Below, piece after piece: positions 43,602 to 53,870 of a DNA stretch of 64,000 nt. The stretch lies in contig CP042279.1 in NCBI GenBank assembly GCA_007858575.1, positions 186,001 through 250,000 of the forward strand. Direction: 5' to 3'. This DNA comes from Streptomyces sp. WAC08241. Its GTDB lineage: Bacteria > Actinomycetota > Actinomycetes > Streptomycetales > Streptomycetaceae. Under the pieces are notes generated by a model, which was not told where the DNA came from, ran no database searches, and worked only from the letters and a program-made list of their open reading frames with translations. Both the position numbers and the translations under genes were made by a program. Each line of letters begins with the position of its first letter. Position 1 is the stretch's first letter.

Positions 43602-43632
43602 GGGCCGGCTCCCGGGAAACCGGGGCCGGCCC
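43602..43632 (+). terminator. Terminator after divIVA
   Basis: GGGCCGGC plus CCCGG arms at 43602-43616 pair with 43620-43632 around AAA, followed by TTCGTCGT. It closes the dcw cluster 47 bases beyond the divIVA stop. Confidence 0.75.
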
Positions 43633-43674
43633 TTCGTCGTGCGCGCGGAGGGAGACCCGGGGGAGGGGGAGGGA

Positions 43675-43708
43675 AAGGCCCGGCCCCTGGAACAGGGTGC
43701 CGGGCCTT
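43675..43708 (-). terminator. Terminator after ileS
   Basis: AAGGCCCGGC at 43675-43684 pairs perfectly with GCCGGGCCTT at 43699-43708, loop 14 bases. It lies 13 bases beyond the ileS stop on the minus strand; TTTCCC lies just past it in that direction. Confidence 0.7.
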
Positions 43709-43720
43709 CCGCCGTGCCGG

Positions 43721-46700
43721 TTACGCCTTGCGGAGGCGGAACGTCAGGCCGAGGGACTCGTCCGTGAACGGGGCGCCGTAGGTGTCGTCGGCCTCGCCGT
43801 TCGCGTGGTCCGTCGCCAGGACCTCGTCCGCGATGAGGGCCGCGTGGGCCGCCAGGGCGTCCGTGGTCTCCTCGGAGTCCGCGGTCCAGCGCAGGGCGAT
43901 CCGGTCGGCGACGTCCAGGCCGCTGTTCTTGCGGGCCTCCTGGATCAGCCGGATCGCGTCACGGGCCAGGCCCGCCCGGCGCAGCTCCGGGGTGATCTCC
44001 AGGTCCAGGGCGACCGTCGCGCCCGCGTCCGAGGCGACCGACCAGCCCTCGCGGGGGTCTCCGTGATGATGATCTCCTCGGGGGTGACGGTGATCGTCTC
44101 GCCGTTCACCTCCAGGCTCGCCCCGCCGGAGCGCAGTGCCAGGGAGAGGGCCGCCGCGTCCGCCGCCGCCACCGCCTTGGCCACGTCCTGGACGCCCTTG
44201 CCGAAGCGCTTGCCCAGGGCCCGGAAGTTGGCCTTGGCCGTCGTGTCGACCAGCGAGCCGCCGACCTCCGAGAGGGACGCGAGCGAGGAGACGTTCAGCT
44301 CCTCCGTGATCTGGGCCCGGAGCTCGGGGGAGAGCGCCGCGAAGCCGTTGGCCGCGACCAGGGCGCGGGAGAGCGGCTGGCGGGTCTTCACACCGGACTC
44401 GGCGCGCGTCGCCCGGCCCAGCTCGACCAGGCGCCGGACGAGCAGCATCTGCTCGGAGAGCGTGCCGTCGATCAGCGTGGCGTCCGCCTCCGGCCAGGTG
44501 GCCAGGTGGACCGACTCCGGGGCGTCCGGGGTCACCGGGACCACCAGGTCCTGCCAGACCCGCTCGGTGATGAACGGGGTCAGCGGGGCCATCAGGCGCG
44601 TGACGGTCTCCACGACCTCGTGCAGGGTCCGCAGGGCCGCCTTGTCGCCCTGCCAGAAGCGGCGGCGGGAGCGGCGCACGTACCAGTTGGACAGGTCGTC
44701 GACGAACGCCGACAGGAGCTTGCCGGTGCGCTGGGTGTCGTACGACTCCATCGCCTCGGTCGCCTCGGCCACCAGCGTGTTCAGCTCGGAGAGCAGCCAC
44801 CTGTCGAGGACCGTGCGGTCGGCCGGGGCCGGGTCCGCCGCGCTCGGCGCCCAACCGGACGTGCGGGCGTACAGGGCCTGGAAGGCGACCGTGTTCCAGT
44901 ACGTCAGGAGGGTCTTGCGGACGACCTCCTGGATCGTGCCGTGGCCCACCCGGCGGGCCGCCCACGGCGAGCCGCCGGCCGCCATGAACCAGCGGACCGC
45001 GTCGGCGCCGTGCTGGTCCATCAGCGGGATCGGCTGGAGGATGTTCCCCAGGTGCTTGGACATCTTGCGGCCGTCCTCGGCGAGGATGTGGCCCAGGCAG
45101 ACCACGTTCTCGTACGACGACTTGTCGAACACGAGCGTGCCGACGGCCATCAGCGTGTAGAACCAGCCGCGGGTCTGGTCGATCGCCTCGGAGATGAACT
45201 GCGCCGGGTAGCGGCTCTCGAACAGCTCCTTGTTCTCGTACGGGTAGCCGTACTGCGCGAACGGCATCGAGCCCGAGTCGTACCAGGCGTCGATGACCTC
45301 CGGGACGCGGGTCGCCGTCTTCGAGCAGTCCGGGCACGGGAACGTGACCGCGTCGATGTACGGGCGGTGCGGGTCCAGGCCCGACTGGTCGGTGCCGGTC
45401 AGCCCGGTCAGCTCGGCGCGCGAGCCCACGCAGGTGAGGTGCCCGTCCTCACAGCGCCAGATCGGCAGCGGGGTGCCCCAGTAGCGGTTGCGGGAGAGCG
45501 CCCAGTCGACGTTGTTGGTCAGCCAGTCGCCGAAGCGCCCGTGCTTGACCGACTCCGGGAACCAGTTGGTCCTCTCGTTCTCCGCGAGCATGCGGTCCTT
45601 GACCGCGGTCGTGCGGATGTACCAGGACGGCTGCGCGTAGTAGAGCAGGGCCGTGTGGCAGCGCCAGCAGTGCGGGTAGCTGTGCTCGTACGCGATGTGC
45701 TTGAAGAGCAGGCCGCGCGCGTCCAGGTCGGCGGTCAGCCTCTCGTCGGCCTTCTTGAAGAAGACGCCGCCGACCAGCGGCACGTCCTCCTCGAAGGTGC
45801 CGTCGGGGCGGACCGGGTTCACGACCGGCAGGCCGTACGCCTTGCAGACCTTGAGGTCGTCCTCGCCGAAGGCGGGGACTGGTGGACCAGACCCGTGCCG
45901 TCCTCGGTGGTCACGTACTCGGCGTTGACGACGTAGTGCGCCGGCTCCGGGAACTCGATCAGCTCGAACGGGCGCTCGTACGTCCAGCGCTCCATGTCCT
46001 TGCCGGTGAAGGTCTCGCCGGTGGTCACCCAGCCCTCGCCGAGCGCCTTGTCGACCAGCGGCTCGGCGACGACGACCTGCTCGTCGCCGTCGGTGGCGAC
46101 CACGTAGGTGACCTCGGGGTGGGCGGCGACGGCCGTGTTGGACACCAGGGTCCACGGGGTCGTCGTCCAGACCAGGAGCGCCGCGCGGCCGGCCAGCGGG
46201 CCGGAGGTCAGCGGGAAGCGGACGTAGACCGAGGGGTCGACGACCGTCTCGTAGCCCTGCGCCAGCTCGTGGTCCGAGAGGCCGGTGCCGCAGCGGGGAC
46301 ACCAGGGGCGACCCGGTGGTCCTGGACCAGCAGGTCCTTGTCGAAGATCTGCTTCAGCGACCACCAGACCGACTCGATGTACGAGGGGTCCATGGTCCGG
46401 TACGCGTCGTCGAGGTCGACCCAGTAGCCCATCCGGGTCGTCAGCTCGGCGAAGGCGTCGGTGTGGCGGGTCACCGACTCGCGGCACTTCGCGTTGAACT
46501 CGGCGATGCCGTAGTCCTCGATGTCCTTCTTGCCGGAGAAGCCGAGCTCCTTCTCGACGGCGAGCTCGACCGGCAGGCCGTGGTAGTCCCAGCCGGCCTT
46601 GCGGGCCACGTGGTAGCCGCGCATGGTCCGGAAGCGGGGAAGACGTCCTTGAAGACGCGGGCCTCGATGTGGTGGGCGCCCGGCATGCCGTTGGCGGTGG

Positions 46701-46853
46701 GCGGGCCCTCGTAGAAGACCCACTCGGGGCGTCCTCGGACTGCTCCAGGGTCTTCGCGAAGACCTTGTTCTCCTGCCAGAAGTCGAGCACGGCGTGCTCG
46801 AGGGCGGGCAGGTCGACCTGGGCGGGCACCTGGCGGTACTGCGGCGGTGTCAT
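43721..46853 (-). CDS. ileS: Isoleucyl-tRNA synthetase (frameshifted)
   Basis: Class I synthetase (~1045 residues) that charges tRNA-Ile. HIGH-type motif is in ANGMPGAHHIEARVFKDVF. Next come MRGYHVARKAGWDYHGLPVE, the CP1 editing domain (LVWTTTPWTLVSNTAVAAHP), a zinc-type WCPRCGTGLS, HCWRCHTALLYYAQPSWYI, WYDSGSMPFAQYGYP, and the KMSKS-type loop DGRKMSKHLGNILQP. The anticodon-binding C-terminus reads RRRFWQGDKAALRTLHEVVE. Frame breaks lie near 46730, 46640, 46305, 45875 and 44057. ATG 46853 has GGAGGAGAG upstream. A T-box leader precedes it. The tRNA-Ile itself is not in the window. Confidence 0.97.
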
Positions 46854-46869
46854 GCGGCGGACTCTCCTC

Positions 46870-47130
46870 CGGACGGACGGTTCTGCTTCCGTCGGAGGGA
46901 CGAGAGCGCTGCTCCCGCGGTACCACCCTCCTTGGCTCCGGACGTGACCGCCCCGAGCCCCCTCATTGGGGTCGCGACGCCGGGTCTAGTCACCGCGCCC
47001 GTGGGGCGGCTTTCTTCCGGCGGCTCCGGGGTGATGCTTCACATCGGGCTCGCCCCCGGGCTCTCACCGTCCCCGGGTCGCTCATGGCTGCGTACGACGC
47101 TACTCGTCCCCATCCAAGCCTTTCGCTGAG
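46870..47130 (-). promoter_or_regulatory. T-box leader of ileS
   Basis: The minus strand carries the canonical T-box AGGGTGGTACCGCG (complement of 46916-46929). Upstream are GC-rich stem-I arms and a specifier-like GAAGCATCACC (an ATC isoleucine codon in a loop) near 47030-47045. Between the T-box and the start codon a pyrimidine-rich segment can pair with the GGAGG region. Actinobacterial ileS leaders commonly act on translation initiation: uncharged tRNA-Ile would free the ribosome binding site. Confidence 0.9.
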
Positions 47131-47400
47131 CCCAGTGTACGGGCCCCGGGAAGGAGGGCGGACCGGTTTTCCCGTGACCCGAATGGCCACACGGCGGGCC
47201 CCGGACCCGGGGTGGGGCCATGTGGGGAGGGGCGGGGCGGATAACCGGGCGGGGAGCTGGGCACAACGGATGCAGGCTGCCCCGGCGGGGAGCGGGGGCG
47301 GGTGGGAACGGCGGCGTGCCCCGTTGCCGCGGGCCCCGGGCCGATTTATCGTCCCAGCACGATTCGCGAGCAAGATCACAAAATGTGAAGGGGCCGCGAC
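47131..47400. other. Intergenic region between T-box leader and DksA-like gene
   Basis: About 270 bases without a convincing gene, holding the start of the ileS transcript on one side and the DksA-like gene promoter on the other. AT-richer TTTATCG and CACAAAATGTGA occur at 47343-47390. The latter is a short palindrome (TCACAAAATGTGA) just before the AAGGGG ribosome binding site. Confidence 0.5.
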
Positions 47401-48221
47401 ATGGTGGCGAAGAAGACCGCCGCGAAGAAGACCACGGCCGGGAACGCGAAGAAGACCACGGCCGGGAAACGGACGGCGGTCGCCGGGAGCCCCGCGGTCG
47501 CGGAGGAACCGCCGGCCCCCGGGAGGAAGGGGACCGGCGGGGCGGGCGCCAAGAAGGCGGTCGCGAAGAAGGTGGCGGCCGCGAAGAAGACGGTCGCGAA
47601 GAAGGCCGCGGCGGCCAAGAAGGCCGTCGTGGAGAAGACGGGAGCGGCGGCCCCGCCGACCCCGCCGCCCTGGGCGTGCCCGCCGAGAAGGCGGGGGCGA
47701 AGAGGGCGGCCGCGGGCAGGGCGCCCGCGCGGAAGCAGACAGGAGCCAGGACGGTGGCAGCGAAGAAGACCGCGGGTGGCGTCACGACCGTCGACGACGG
47801 GGTCGCGGTGCCCCCGGCCCGTACCGGCGAGCTCGCGGTCCGGCCGGGCGAGGACCCGTGGACGCCTGAGGAGGCCGCCGAGGCCCGCGACGGGCTCCAG
47901 GCGGAGGTGCTGCGGCTGCGCAGCGAGCTCGCGCACTCCCAGGAGGAGCTGACCGGCCTCATGCGGGACTCGGGCGACGGCGCCGGGGACGACCAGGCCG
48001 ACACCGGCACCAAGAACATCACCCGCGAGCACGAGTTGGCCCTCGCGGCCAACGCCCGGGAGATGCTGGAGCAGACCGAGCACGCCCTGGAGCGGCTGGA
48101 CGCCGGCACGTACGGCCTGTGCGAGGTGTGCGGCAAGCCGATCGGCAAGGCCCGGATGCAGGCCTTCCCGAGGGCCACCCTCTGCGTCGAGGACAAGCAG
48201 CGCCAGGAACGACGCGGCTGA
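47401..48221 (+). CDS. TraR/DksA family protein with H1-like Lys/Ala-rich extension
   Basis: A ~273-residue protein in two parts. The N-terminal ~130 residues are strongly basic with AKK-type repeats ([27 protein letters not shown]), like the tails of actinobacterial histone-like proteins. After a frame break near 47660 comes the DksA/TraR part: a coiled coil ([19 protein letters not shown]), [20 protein letters not shown], and a zinc-finger end ([15 protein letters not shown], then [11 protein letters not shown]). The fourth zinc ligand is Asp (48192-48194) instead of Cys. ATG 47401 has AAGGGG upstream. Homologues sit beside lspA in Streptomyces; they may modulate RNA polymerase. Confidence 0.88.
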
Positions 48222-48236
48222 GCCGGGCGGCGCGCG

Positions 48237-48270
48237 GCGCCGGGGCGGCACGGTCCGGCGGCCCCGGCGC
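48237..48270 (+). terminator. Possible terminator after the DksA-like gene
   Basis: GCGCCGGGGC at 48237-48246 pairs perfectly with GCCCCGGCGC at 48261-48270 (loop 14). There is no T run, and other GC hairpins are possible in the 224-base gap before lspA. Confidence 0.4.
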
Positions 48271-48445
48271 GGGCCTCCCGGCGGTGCGGGCCGGGGCGGG
48301 GCGGCGGCGGTTGCGGGCCGGGCTCCGGGCCGCGGCGGCAGGCGTCCCGGGCGCCGCGCGGTCGGTGGTCTCGGCTGACGGTGTCGCACGCCTGTGCCGT
48401 ACCCTCGGTGCACGGTCAGGCATCGAGGTCGAGGGACTCACTCAC

Positions 48446-49030
48446 GTGGCAGAGGCGGAGCGCATCATCGGTACGCCGGATTCAGCAGGAGCCGACGAGT
48501 CGGCCGCCTCCGACGGCACGGACGTCCCCGCGGAGCGTCCCCGCGGCAGGCGCAGGATCGTCGCCCTGTTCGTGGTGGCCGTCCTGGCCTACCTGCTCGA
48601 CCTCGGCAGCAAGATCCTCGTGGTCGAGAAGCTGGAGGGCCGCGACCCGATCCCGGTGATCGGCGACCTGCTCCGCTTCGACGCCGTCCGGAACCCCGGC
48701 GCCGCCTTCGGGATGGGCGAGGCCTTCACGATCATCTTCACCTGCATCGCCGCCGCCGTGATCGTCGTGATCGTCCGGCTCGCGCGCAAGCTCTACAGCC
48801 TGCCCTGGGCCATCGCGCTCGGCCTGCTGCTCGGCGGCGCGCTCGGCAACCTCACGGACCGGATCTTCCGCTCGCCGGGCGTCTTCGAGGGCGCGGTCGT
48901 CGACTTCATCGCCCCCGCGCACTTCGCCGTCTTCAACCTCGCCGACTCGGCGATCGTCTGCGGCGGCATCCTCATCGTGATCCTGTCGTTCCGGGGCCTG
49001 GACCCGGACGGGACCGTCCACAAGGACTGA
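48446..49030 (+). CDS. lspA: Lipoprotein signal peptidase LspA
   Basis: Intact 194-residue signal peptidase II, an aspartic membrane protease that removes signal peptides from prolipoproteins. An N-terminal cytoplasmic extension ([19 protein letters not shown], ~40 residues, acidic) is typical of streptomycetes. Four membrane segments follow. Conserved motifs are [33 protein letters not shown] with the first catalytic Asp, GAVVDFIAP, and [11 protein letters not shown] with the second. GTG 48446 has GAGGGA upstream. Confidence 0.96.
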   Translation: MAEAERIIGTPDSAGADESAASDGTDVPAERPRGRRRIVALFVVAVLAYLLDLGSKILVVEKLEGRDPIPVIGDLLRFDAVRNPGAAFGMGEAFTIIFTCIAAAVIVVIVRLARKLYSLPWAIALGLLLGGALGNLTDRIFRSPGVFEGAVVDFIAPAHFAVFNLADSAIVCGGILIVILSFRGLDPDGTVHKD

Positions 49031-49047
49031 CAAGGCATACTCGACGG

Positions 49048-49989
49048 GTGAGTACGAGTCCCGAGATCCGCACGCTGCCCGTTCCCGACGGCCTGGAGGG
49101 CGAGCGCGTCGACGCCGCCATCGCCCGCATGTTCGGGTTTTCCCGTACGAAGGCGGCCGAACCGGCCGCCGCAGGCAAGGTCCAGGTCGACGGCTCCGTC
49201 GTCGGCAAGTCCGAGCGGGTCAGCGGCGGCGCGTGGCTCGAGGTCGAGATGCCGGGCGCGGCCGCGCCCGTGCAGATCGTCGCGGAGCCCGTCGAGGGCA
49301 TGGAGATCGTCCACGACGACGACGACATCGTCGTGATCACGAAGCCGATCGGCGTCGCCGCCCACCCCAGCCCCGGCTGGACCGGCACCACGGTCATCGG
49401 CGGCCTCGCCGCCGCCGGCTACCGCATCTCCACCTCCGGCGCCGCCGAGCGCCAGGGCATCGTGCACCGCCTCGACGTCGGCACCTCCGGCCTGATGGTG
49501 GTCGCCAAGTCCGAGTACGCGTACACCTCGCTCAAGCGCCAGTTCAAGGAGCGCACGGTCGACAAGCGCTACCACGCGCTCGTCCAGGGCCACCCCGACC
49601 CGATGAGCGGCACCATCGACGCCCCCATCGGCCGGCACCCGAACCACGACTACAAGTGGGCGGTCACCGCCGACGGCAAGCCCTCCGTCACGCACTACGA
49701 CCTCATCGAGGCCTACCGCTCGGCCTCGCTGCTCGACATCAAGCTGGAGACGGGCCGCACCCACCAGATCCGGGTGCACATGTCCGCCCACCGCCACCCC
49801 TGCGTCGGCGACCTCACCTACGGCGCCGACCCGACCCTCGCCAAGCGCCTCGGCCTGACCCGGCAGTGGCTGCACGCCGTCCGCCTCGGCTTCGAGCACC
49901 CGGGCGACGGCTCGTGGGTCGAGTTCGCCAGCACCTACCCCGAGGACCTCCGGAAGGCCCTGGACCGGATCGAGGCGGAGAGCCGGTGA
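49048..49989 (+). CDS. RluA family pseudouridine synthase (RluD-type)
   Basis: Intact 313-residue pseudouridine synthase. An N-terminal S4 domain ([20 protein letters not shown] to [16 protein letters not shown]) is followed by the catalytic domain with HRLD ([18 protein letters not shown], Asp nucleophile), [22 protein letters not shown] and [11 protein letters not shown]. Target is probably 23S rRNA as for RluD; this cannot be proven from sequence. It follows lspA by 17 bases, a widespread pairing. GTG 49048 has no strong ribosome binding site; CATACT lies 7-12 bases upstream. Confidence 0.94.
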   Translation: MSTSPEIRTLPVPDGLEGERVDAAIARMFGFSRTKAAEPAAAGKVQVDGSVVGKSERVSGGAWLEVEMPGAAAPVQIVAEPVEGMEIVHDDDDIVVITKPIGVAAHPSPGWTGTTVIGGLAAAGYRISTSGAAERQGIVHRLDVGTSGLMVVAKSEYAYTSLKRQFKERTVDKRYHALVQGHPDPMSGTIDAPIGRHPNHDYKWAVTADGKPSVTHYDLIEAYRSASLLDIKLETGRTHQIRVHMSAHRHPCVGDLTYGADPTLAKRLGLTRQWLHAVRLGFEHPGDGSWVEFASTYPEDLRKALDRIEAESR

Positions 49990-50451
49990 CCGCCGCGTAC
50001 GCCGTCCGCGAGGTCCTGGGCGACGCGGACCGGAGGCCTGCTTCGCGGTCCGCCGCGAGGTCTTCGTCGAGGAGCAGGGCGTCCCCAAGGAGCTGGAGTA
50101 CGACGCGTACGACGCGACCGCCGTGCACGTGCTCGCGGTCCGCGCGGACGGCCTCCCGCTGGGCACCGGGCGCCTGCTGCACGGCGCCGACGCGGCCGGC
50201 AAGACCGGCGGCGACGCCTCGGTGGGCTCGCTCGGCCGGCTCGCGGTCGCCGAGGCCGCGCGCGGCCTCGGGGTCGGCGCGGCCCTGGTCCGGGGCATCG
50301 AGGACGCGGCGCGCGAGCGGGCCTGACCGCCGTCGACCTGCACGCGCAGACCCACGCCCTCGGCTTCTACGAGCGGCTCGGCTACGAGGCGTACGGCCCC
50401 GAGTTCCCGGACGCGGGGATCCCGCACCGGGCCATGCGGAAGGCGCTGTAA
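49986..50451 (+). CDS. GNAT family N-acetyltransferase (frameshifted)
   Basis: Acetyltransferase of ~155 residues. [15 protein letters not shown] leads to [20 protein letters not shown] in another frame (break near 50032), the acceptor-side strand typical of ElaA/YjdJ-like GNATs. Then come TGRLLH, the acetyl-CoA segment [20 protein letters not shown], and, after a break near 50322, [20 protein letters not shown] and [13 protein letters not shown] 49986 overlaps the pseudouridine synthase stop (GTGA), so it is in that operon. Substrate unknown. Confidence 0.88.
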
Positions 50452-50529
50452 CGCCCGCCCCGGAGCCGTCTGCCGCGGCGCCCCGGGGACAACACGTGTG
50501 AAAACAGGCCCACGTGGCAGGCTGAGCCC

Positions 50530-52115
50530 GTGGATCAATTGGCACTGCTGTTCCTGCTGCTCCTCGGCGCCCTGCTCACCGTCCCCTCGGCGAGCGGCTC
50601 GGGCTGCCCGCGCCGGTCCTGATGACCCTCGTCGGGATCGTGCTGGCCTTCCTGCCCTTCGTGCCGAACGTCGAGATCCCGCCGGAGTACATCCTCCCGC
50701 TGGTGCTGCCGCCGCTCCTGTACGCGGCCGTGCAGCGGACCTCCTGGCGCCAGTTCGCGGCCAACAAGCGGCCCATCTTCCTGCTGGCGGTGGCCCTGGT
50801 CTTCGTCACCACGGCCGCCGTCGGCGCCGTCGCGAACGCGCTCGTGCCCGGCATCCCGCTGGCCGCCGCGATCGCGCTCGGCGCCCTCGTCGCGCCGCCG
50901 GACCCGGTCGCCGCGACCGCCGTCGCGGGCTCGCTCGGGCTGCCCCGCCGGCTCGTGTCGATCCTGGAGGGCGAGGGGCTCTTCAACGACGTCACCGCGA
51001 TCGTGCTCTACCACGTGGCGATCGGCGCCGCCGTCAGCGGCTCCTTCTCCTGGCCCGGGGCGATCGGCGCCCTCGTGCTCTCCGCCGTCGTCGCCCTGGT
51101 CGTCGGCCTGGGCCTCGGCTGGCTCTCCAACAAGCTCATCGGCTTCCTGGGCGACGCCACCCTCCAGACCGGCCTCACCCTCCTCGTCCCCTTCGTGAGC
51201 TACGTGCTCGCCGAGGAACTGCACGGCTCCGGCGTCCTCTCCGTCCTGCTCACCGCGCTCTTCCTGGCCGAGCACGCGGCCGACGCCGACGACGTCATGG
51301 GCCGGCTCGCCGGGCAGACCTTCTGGGAGATCGTCGACACCCTCGTGACCGGCATCGCCTTCGGCCTCATCGGCCTGGAGGTCGTCCACGTCTTCGGGTA
51401 CGCGGACGGGCACGTCCTGGAGATGCTCGGCTGGGGCGCCGCCGTGGCGGGGACGGTCGTCGTCGTCCGGCTGCTGTGGCTGCTGCCCGCCACCTGGCTG
51501 GCGCAGAAGCTGCACACGCTCCGGGACGTGGACGAGGAGATCCCGGTGAGCTGGCGGGAGACCGTCGTCATGTGGTGGGCGGGGATGCGCGGCGTGGCCT
51601 CGGTGGCGCTGGCGCTCGCCATTCCGCTCACCACCGACGACGGGAAGCCCTTCCCCGGCCGCGCGGAGATCGTCTTCATCGCCTTCTGCGTGATCCTCAC
51701 CACCCTCGTCCTCCAGGGGCTCACCCTGCCCGCCCTGGTCCGGCGGCTCGGGGTGAAGGCGGACGCGGAGGCCGAGCGGGCCCTGGAGCGCGAGCTCGCG
51801 GTCCGGGCCGCGAAGGCGGCCAAGCGGCGGCTCAAGGAGATCGAGGAGGTCGAGGACCTGCCGGAGGAGGTGCAGGAGCGGCTCCAGCGCGGCGCCTTCG
51901 ACATCGGGGCGCGGATCAGCCCCGACATGGTGGACGACGAGCGGCGGGCCGCCTTCGCGGAGCGGGTGAACCGCTTCAAGGCGGTCCAGCGGATCCAGAA
52001 GGAGCTGATGTCGGCCGCCCGGCACGAGGTCCTGGCGGCGCGCAGCGAACCGGGCGCCGACCCCGAGGTGGTGGACCGGGTGCTCCGCCAGTTGGACGTG
52101 CGCAGCATGCGGTGA
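50530..52115 (+). CDS. CPA1-type Na+/H+ antiporter
   Basis: Cation/proton antiporter of ~528 residues with about 12 membrane segments. VDQLALLFLLLLGALLTVP joins LGERLGLPAPVLMTLVGIVL after a break near 50585. The ion site is LVAPPDPVAATAVAG, followed by the amphipathic EGEGLFNDVTAIVLYH and WWAGMRGVASVALALAIPL. A charged cytoplasmic tail (~120 residues; AKRRLKEIEEVEDLPEEVQE) completes it. GTG 50530 is preceded by CAGGCT and no strong ribosome binding site, so it may be leaderless. Confidence 0.93.
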
Positions 52116-52191
52116 CGCGTGCGCCGCGATCCGGCGGGGGAGCGGGCCCGGCTTGCGGGGCGGGTCCGTGCCGGGTGGCAGGATGGCGCGC

Positions 52192-52773
52192 ATGGACATC
52201 ATGCTTTTCCACTCGGTATACGGCCCGCGCCCGGCCGTGGAGGCCGCGGCCGAGCGGCTCCGGGCCGCCGGGCACCGGGTGTGGACGCCGGACCTCTTCG
52301 ACGGCTGGACCACCGAGTCGGTCGAGGAGGGCATGGCGAAGCGGGACGAGATCGGCAAGGACGAGCTGCTCAGGCGCGCTATCCTGGCGGCCGCCCCGTA
52401 CTCGGAGCGCGGCCTCGTCTACGCCGGCTTCTCGCTGGGCGCGTCGGTCGCGCAGACCCTGGCCCTCGGCGACGAGAAGGCGCGCGGCCTCCTGCTGCTG
52501 CACGGCACCTCGGACCTGGCGCCGAACGCGTCGGTGGACGAACTCCCCGTACAACTGCACGTGGCCGAGCCCGACCCCTTCGAGACGGACGACTGGCTGT
52601 CCGCCTGGTACCTCCAGATGGGCCGGGCCGGGGCGGACGTGGAGGTCCACCGCTACCGGGGCGCCGGGCACCTCTACACGGACCCGGAGCTGCCGGACTG
52701 GGACGCGGAGGCGGCCGGGCGGACCTGGGCGGTGGCGCTCGCGTTCCTGGAGGACCTGGAGGGCGGGGCGTAG
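52192..52773 (+). CDS. Dienelactone hydrolase family protein
   Basis: Intact 193-residue alpha/beta hydrolase. MDIMLFHSVYGPRPAVEAAA starts the fold, then HRVWTPDLFDGWTTESVEEG, the nucleophile elbow YAGFSLGASVAQ, LLLLHGTSDLAP, ELPVQLHVAEPDPFE with the acidic residue, and the histidine in YRGAGHLYTDPEL. The elbow has Ser where classical dienelactone hydrolases have Cys, so an esterase-like activity is likelier. ATG 52192 is the family start; ATG 52183 is in frame. CAGGAT lies 8-13 bases upstream. Confidence 0.9.
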   Translation: MDIMLFHSVYGPRPAVEAAAERLRAAGHRVWTPDLFDGWTTESVEEGMAKRDEIGKDELLRRAILAAAPYSERGLVYAGFSLGASVAQTLALGDEKARGLLLLHGTSDLAPNASVDELPVQLHVAEPDPFETDDWLSAWYLQMGRAGADVEVHRYRGAGHLYTDPELPDWDAEAAGRTWAVALAFLEDLEGGA

Positions 52774-52794
52774 GTCCCGTCCGGACGTGCCCGA

Positions 52795-52826
52795 GGGCGC
52801 GGCGGGAGGCTCTTCCCGTCGCGCCC
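52795..52826. terminator. Hairpin between convergent genes
   Basis: GGGCGCGGCGGGA at 52795-52807 pairs with 52814-52826 with one mismatch and a 6-base loop. It separates the hydrolase (stop 52773) from the convergent metalloprotease (stop 52858). Confidence 0.65.
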
Positions 52827-52857
52827 CCGGCGTGTTCCGGTGTGCCGGCGAGCCGGG

Positions 52858-53870
52858 TCAGCCCGCGCGGTACGCGCTCCAGTGCTGGCTCATCCGGGAC
52901 ACCTGGCCCGCGGTGAACTGGTACATGCAGGAGTCGTACGTGTAGTCCATGAAGTTGTGGATCGGGTCCGCACCCGTCGCGGTGCAGGTGTCGCGGCCGG
53001 TCGGGCACTCGTACGCCGGGCTCGACTCGGCCGGGGTGTCGGACACGGAGTCGCCGCTGCCGCCGCAGCCGCCCTGGAAGGTGTGGTAGAGCCCCATCCA
53101 GTGGCCGACCTCGTGCGTACCGGTGTCGCCCTGGTTGTAGTTGGCCGCCGAGCCGCCCGGGAGCGAGGCGTCCAGGACGACGACGCCGTCCATCTTCGGG
53201 CTGGACTTGTACGAGGACGGGAAGGTCGCCCAGCCGAGGAGTCCGCCGCCCAGCTTGGCGGTGTAGAAGTTCAGCGCGCCCGCGCCGCCCTTGCGGAGCG
53301 TCTGCTTCATCTGCTTCTCGGCGCTGGAGCCGGAGGACAGGTTGTACCAGGCGGAGTTGTCCGTGTAGTCCGTTCCGGCCAGCGTGAACTGGAAGTTGGT
53401 GTTCACGTTGCCGGTGCCCTGGCCGCCGTAGGCCGCGTTGAGGACCGCGATCTGGCTGTTGACGGCGGAGGCGGAGAGCTTGCCCGTCGTCCCGGAGTGG
53501 ATGACGTGGAAGTAGACGGGGATGGAGACCGCCGCGGCGGCCCGGCCCGAGGCGGCGGCCCGGCCGGCGTCGGTGCGGGCGGCCGGGGTGAGCGCCGACA
53601 GTCTCTTCTTCAGATCGGCGTCCATCGCCTTGGCCTGGGCGGCCGAGAGCTCGTTCGGCTCGGCGGCGTGGTGGTCGGCGCCGCGCGCCTTGCGGGCGCC
53701 GGAGACGGCGCCGTCGGCACACTCCTCGGCGGAGGCGCCGGCGAGGGTGGTGGTGGCGGCGCCGGTGGCGAGGGGGCCGAAAGCGGTGCGAGGGCCAGGG
53801 TTCCGGCCATGACGGCGGTACCGATGACACGACGGGACGTACGCGGGGATATACGGGCAAGAGCACGCAT
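52858..53870 (-). CDS. Secreted M43-family zinc metalloprotease
   Basis: Pappalysin/cytophagalysin-like metzincin of ~337 residues. A signal peptide with twin arginines ([19 protein letters not shown]) begins at ATG 53870, with GAGGAG 10 bases upstream. A propeptide region includes [14 protein letters not shown]. The catalytic domain has [12 protein letters not shown], the zinc motif [13 protein letters not shown], paired cysteines ([23 protein letters not shown]) and the Met-turn [11 protein letters not shown]. One frame break near 53780 interrupts the signal-propeptide part. The RR in the signal region permits Tat export, but a general Sec route is equally plausible. Confidence 0.92.
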
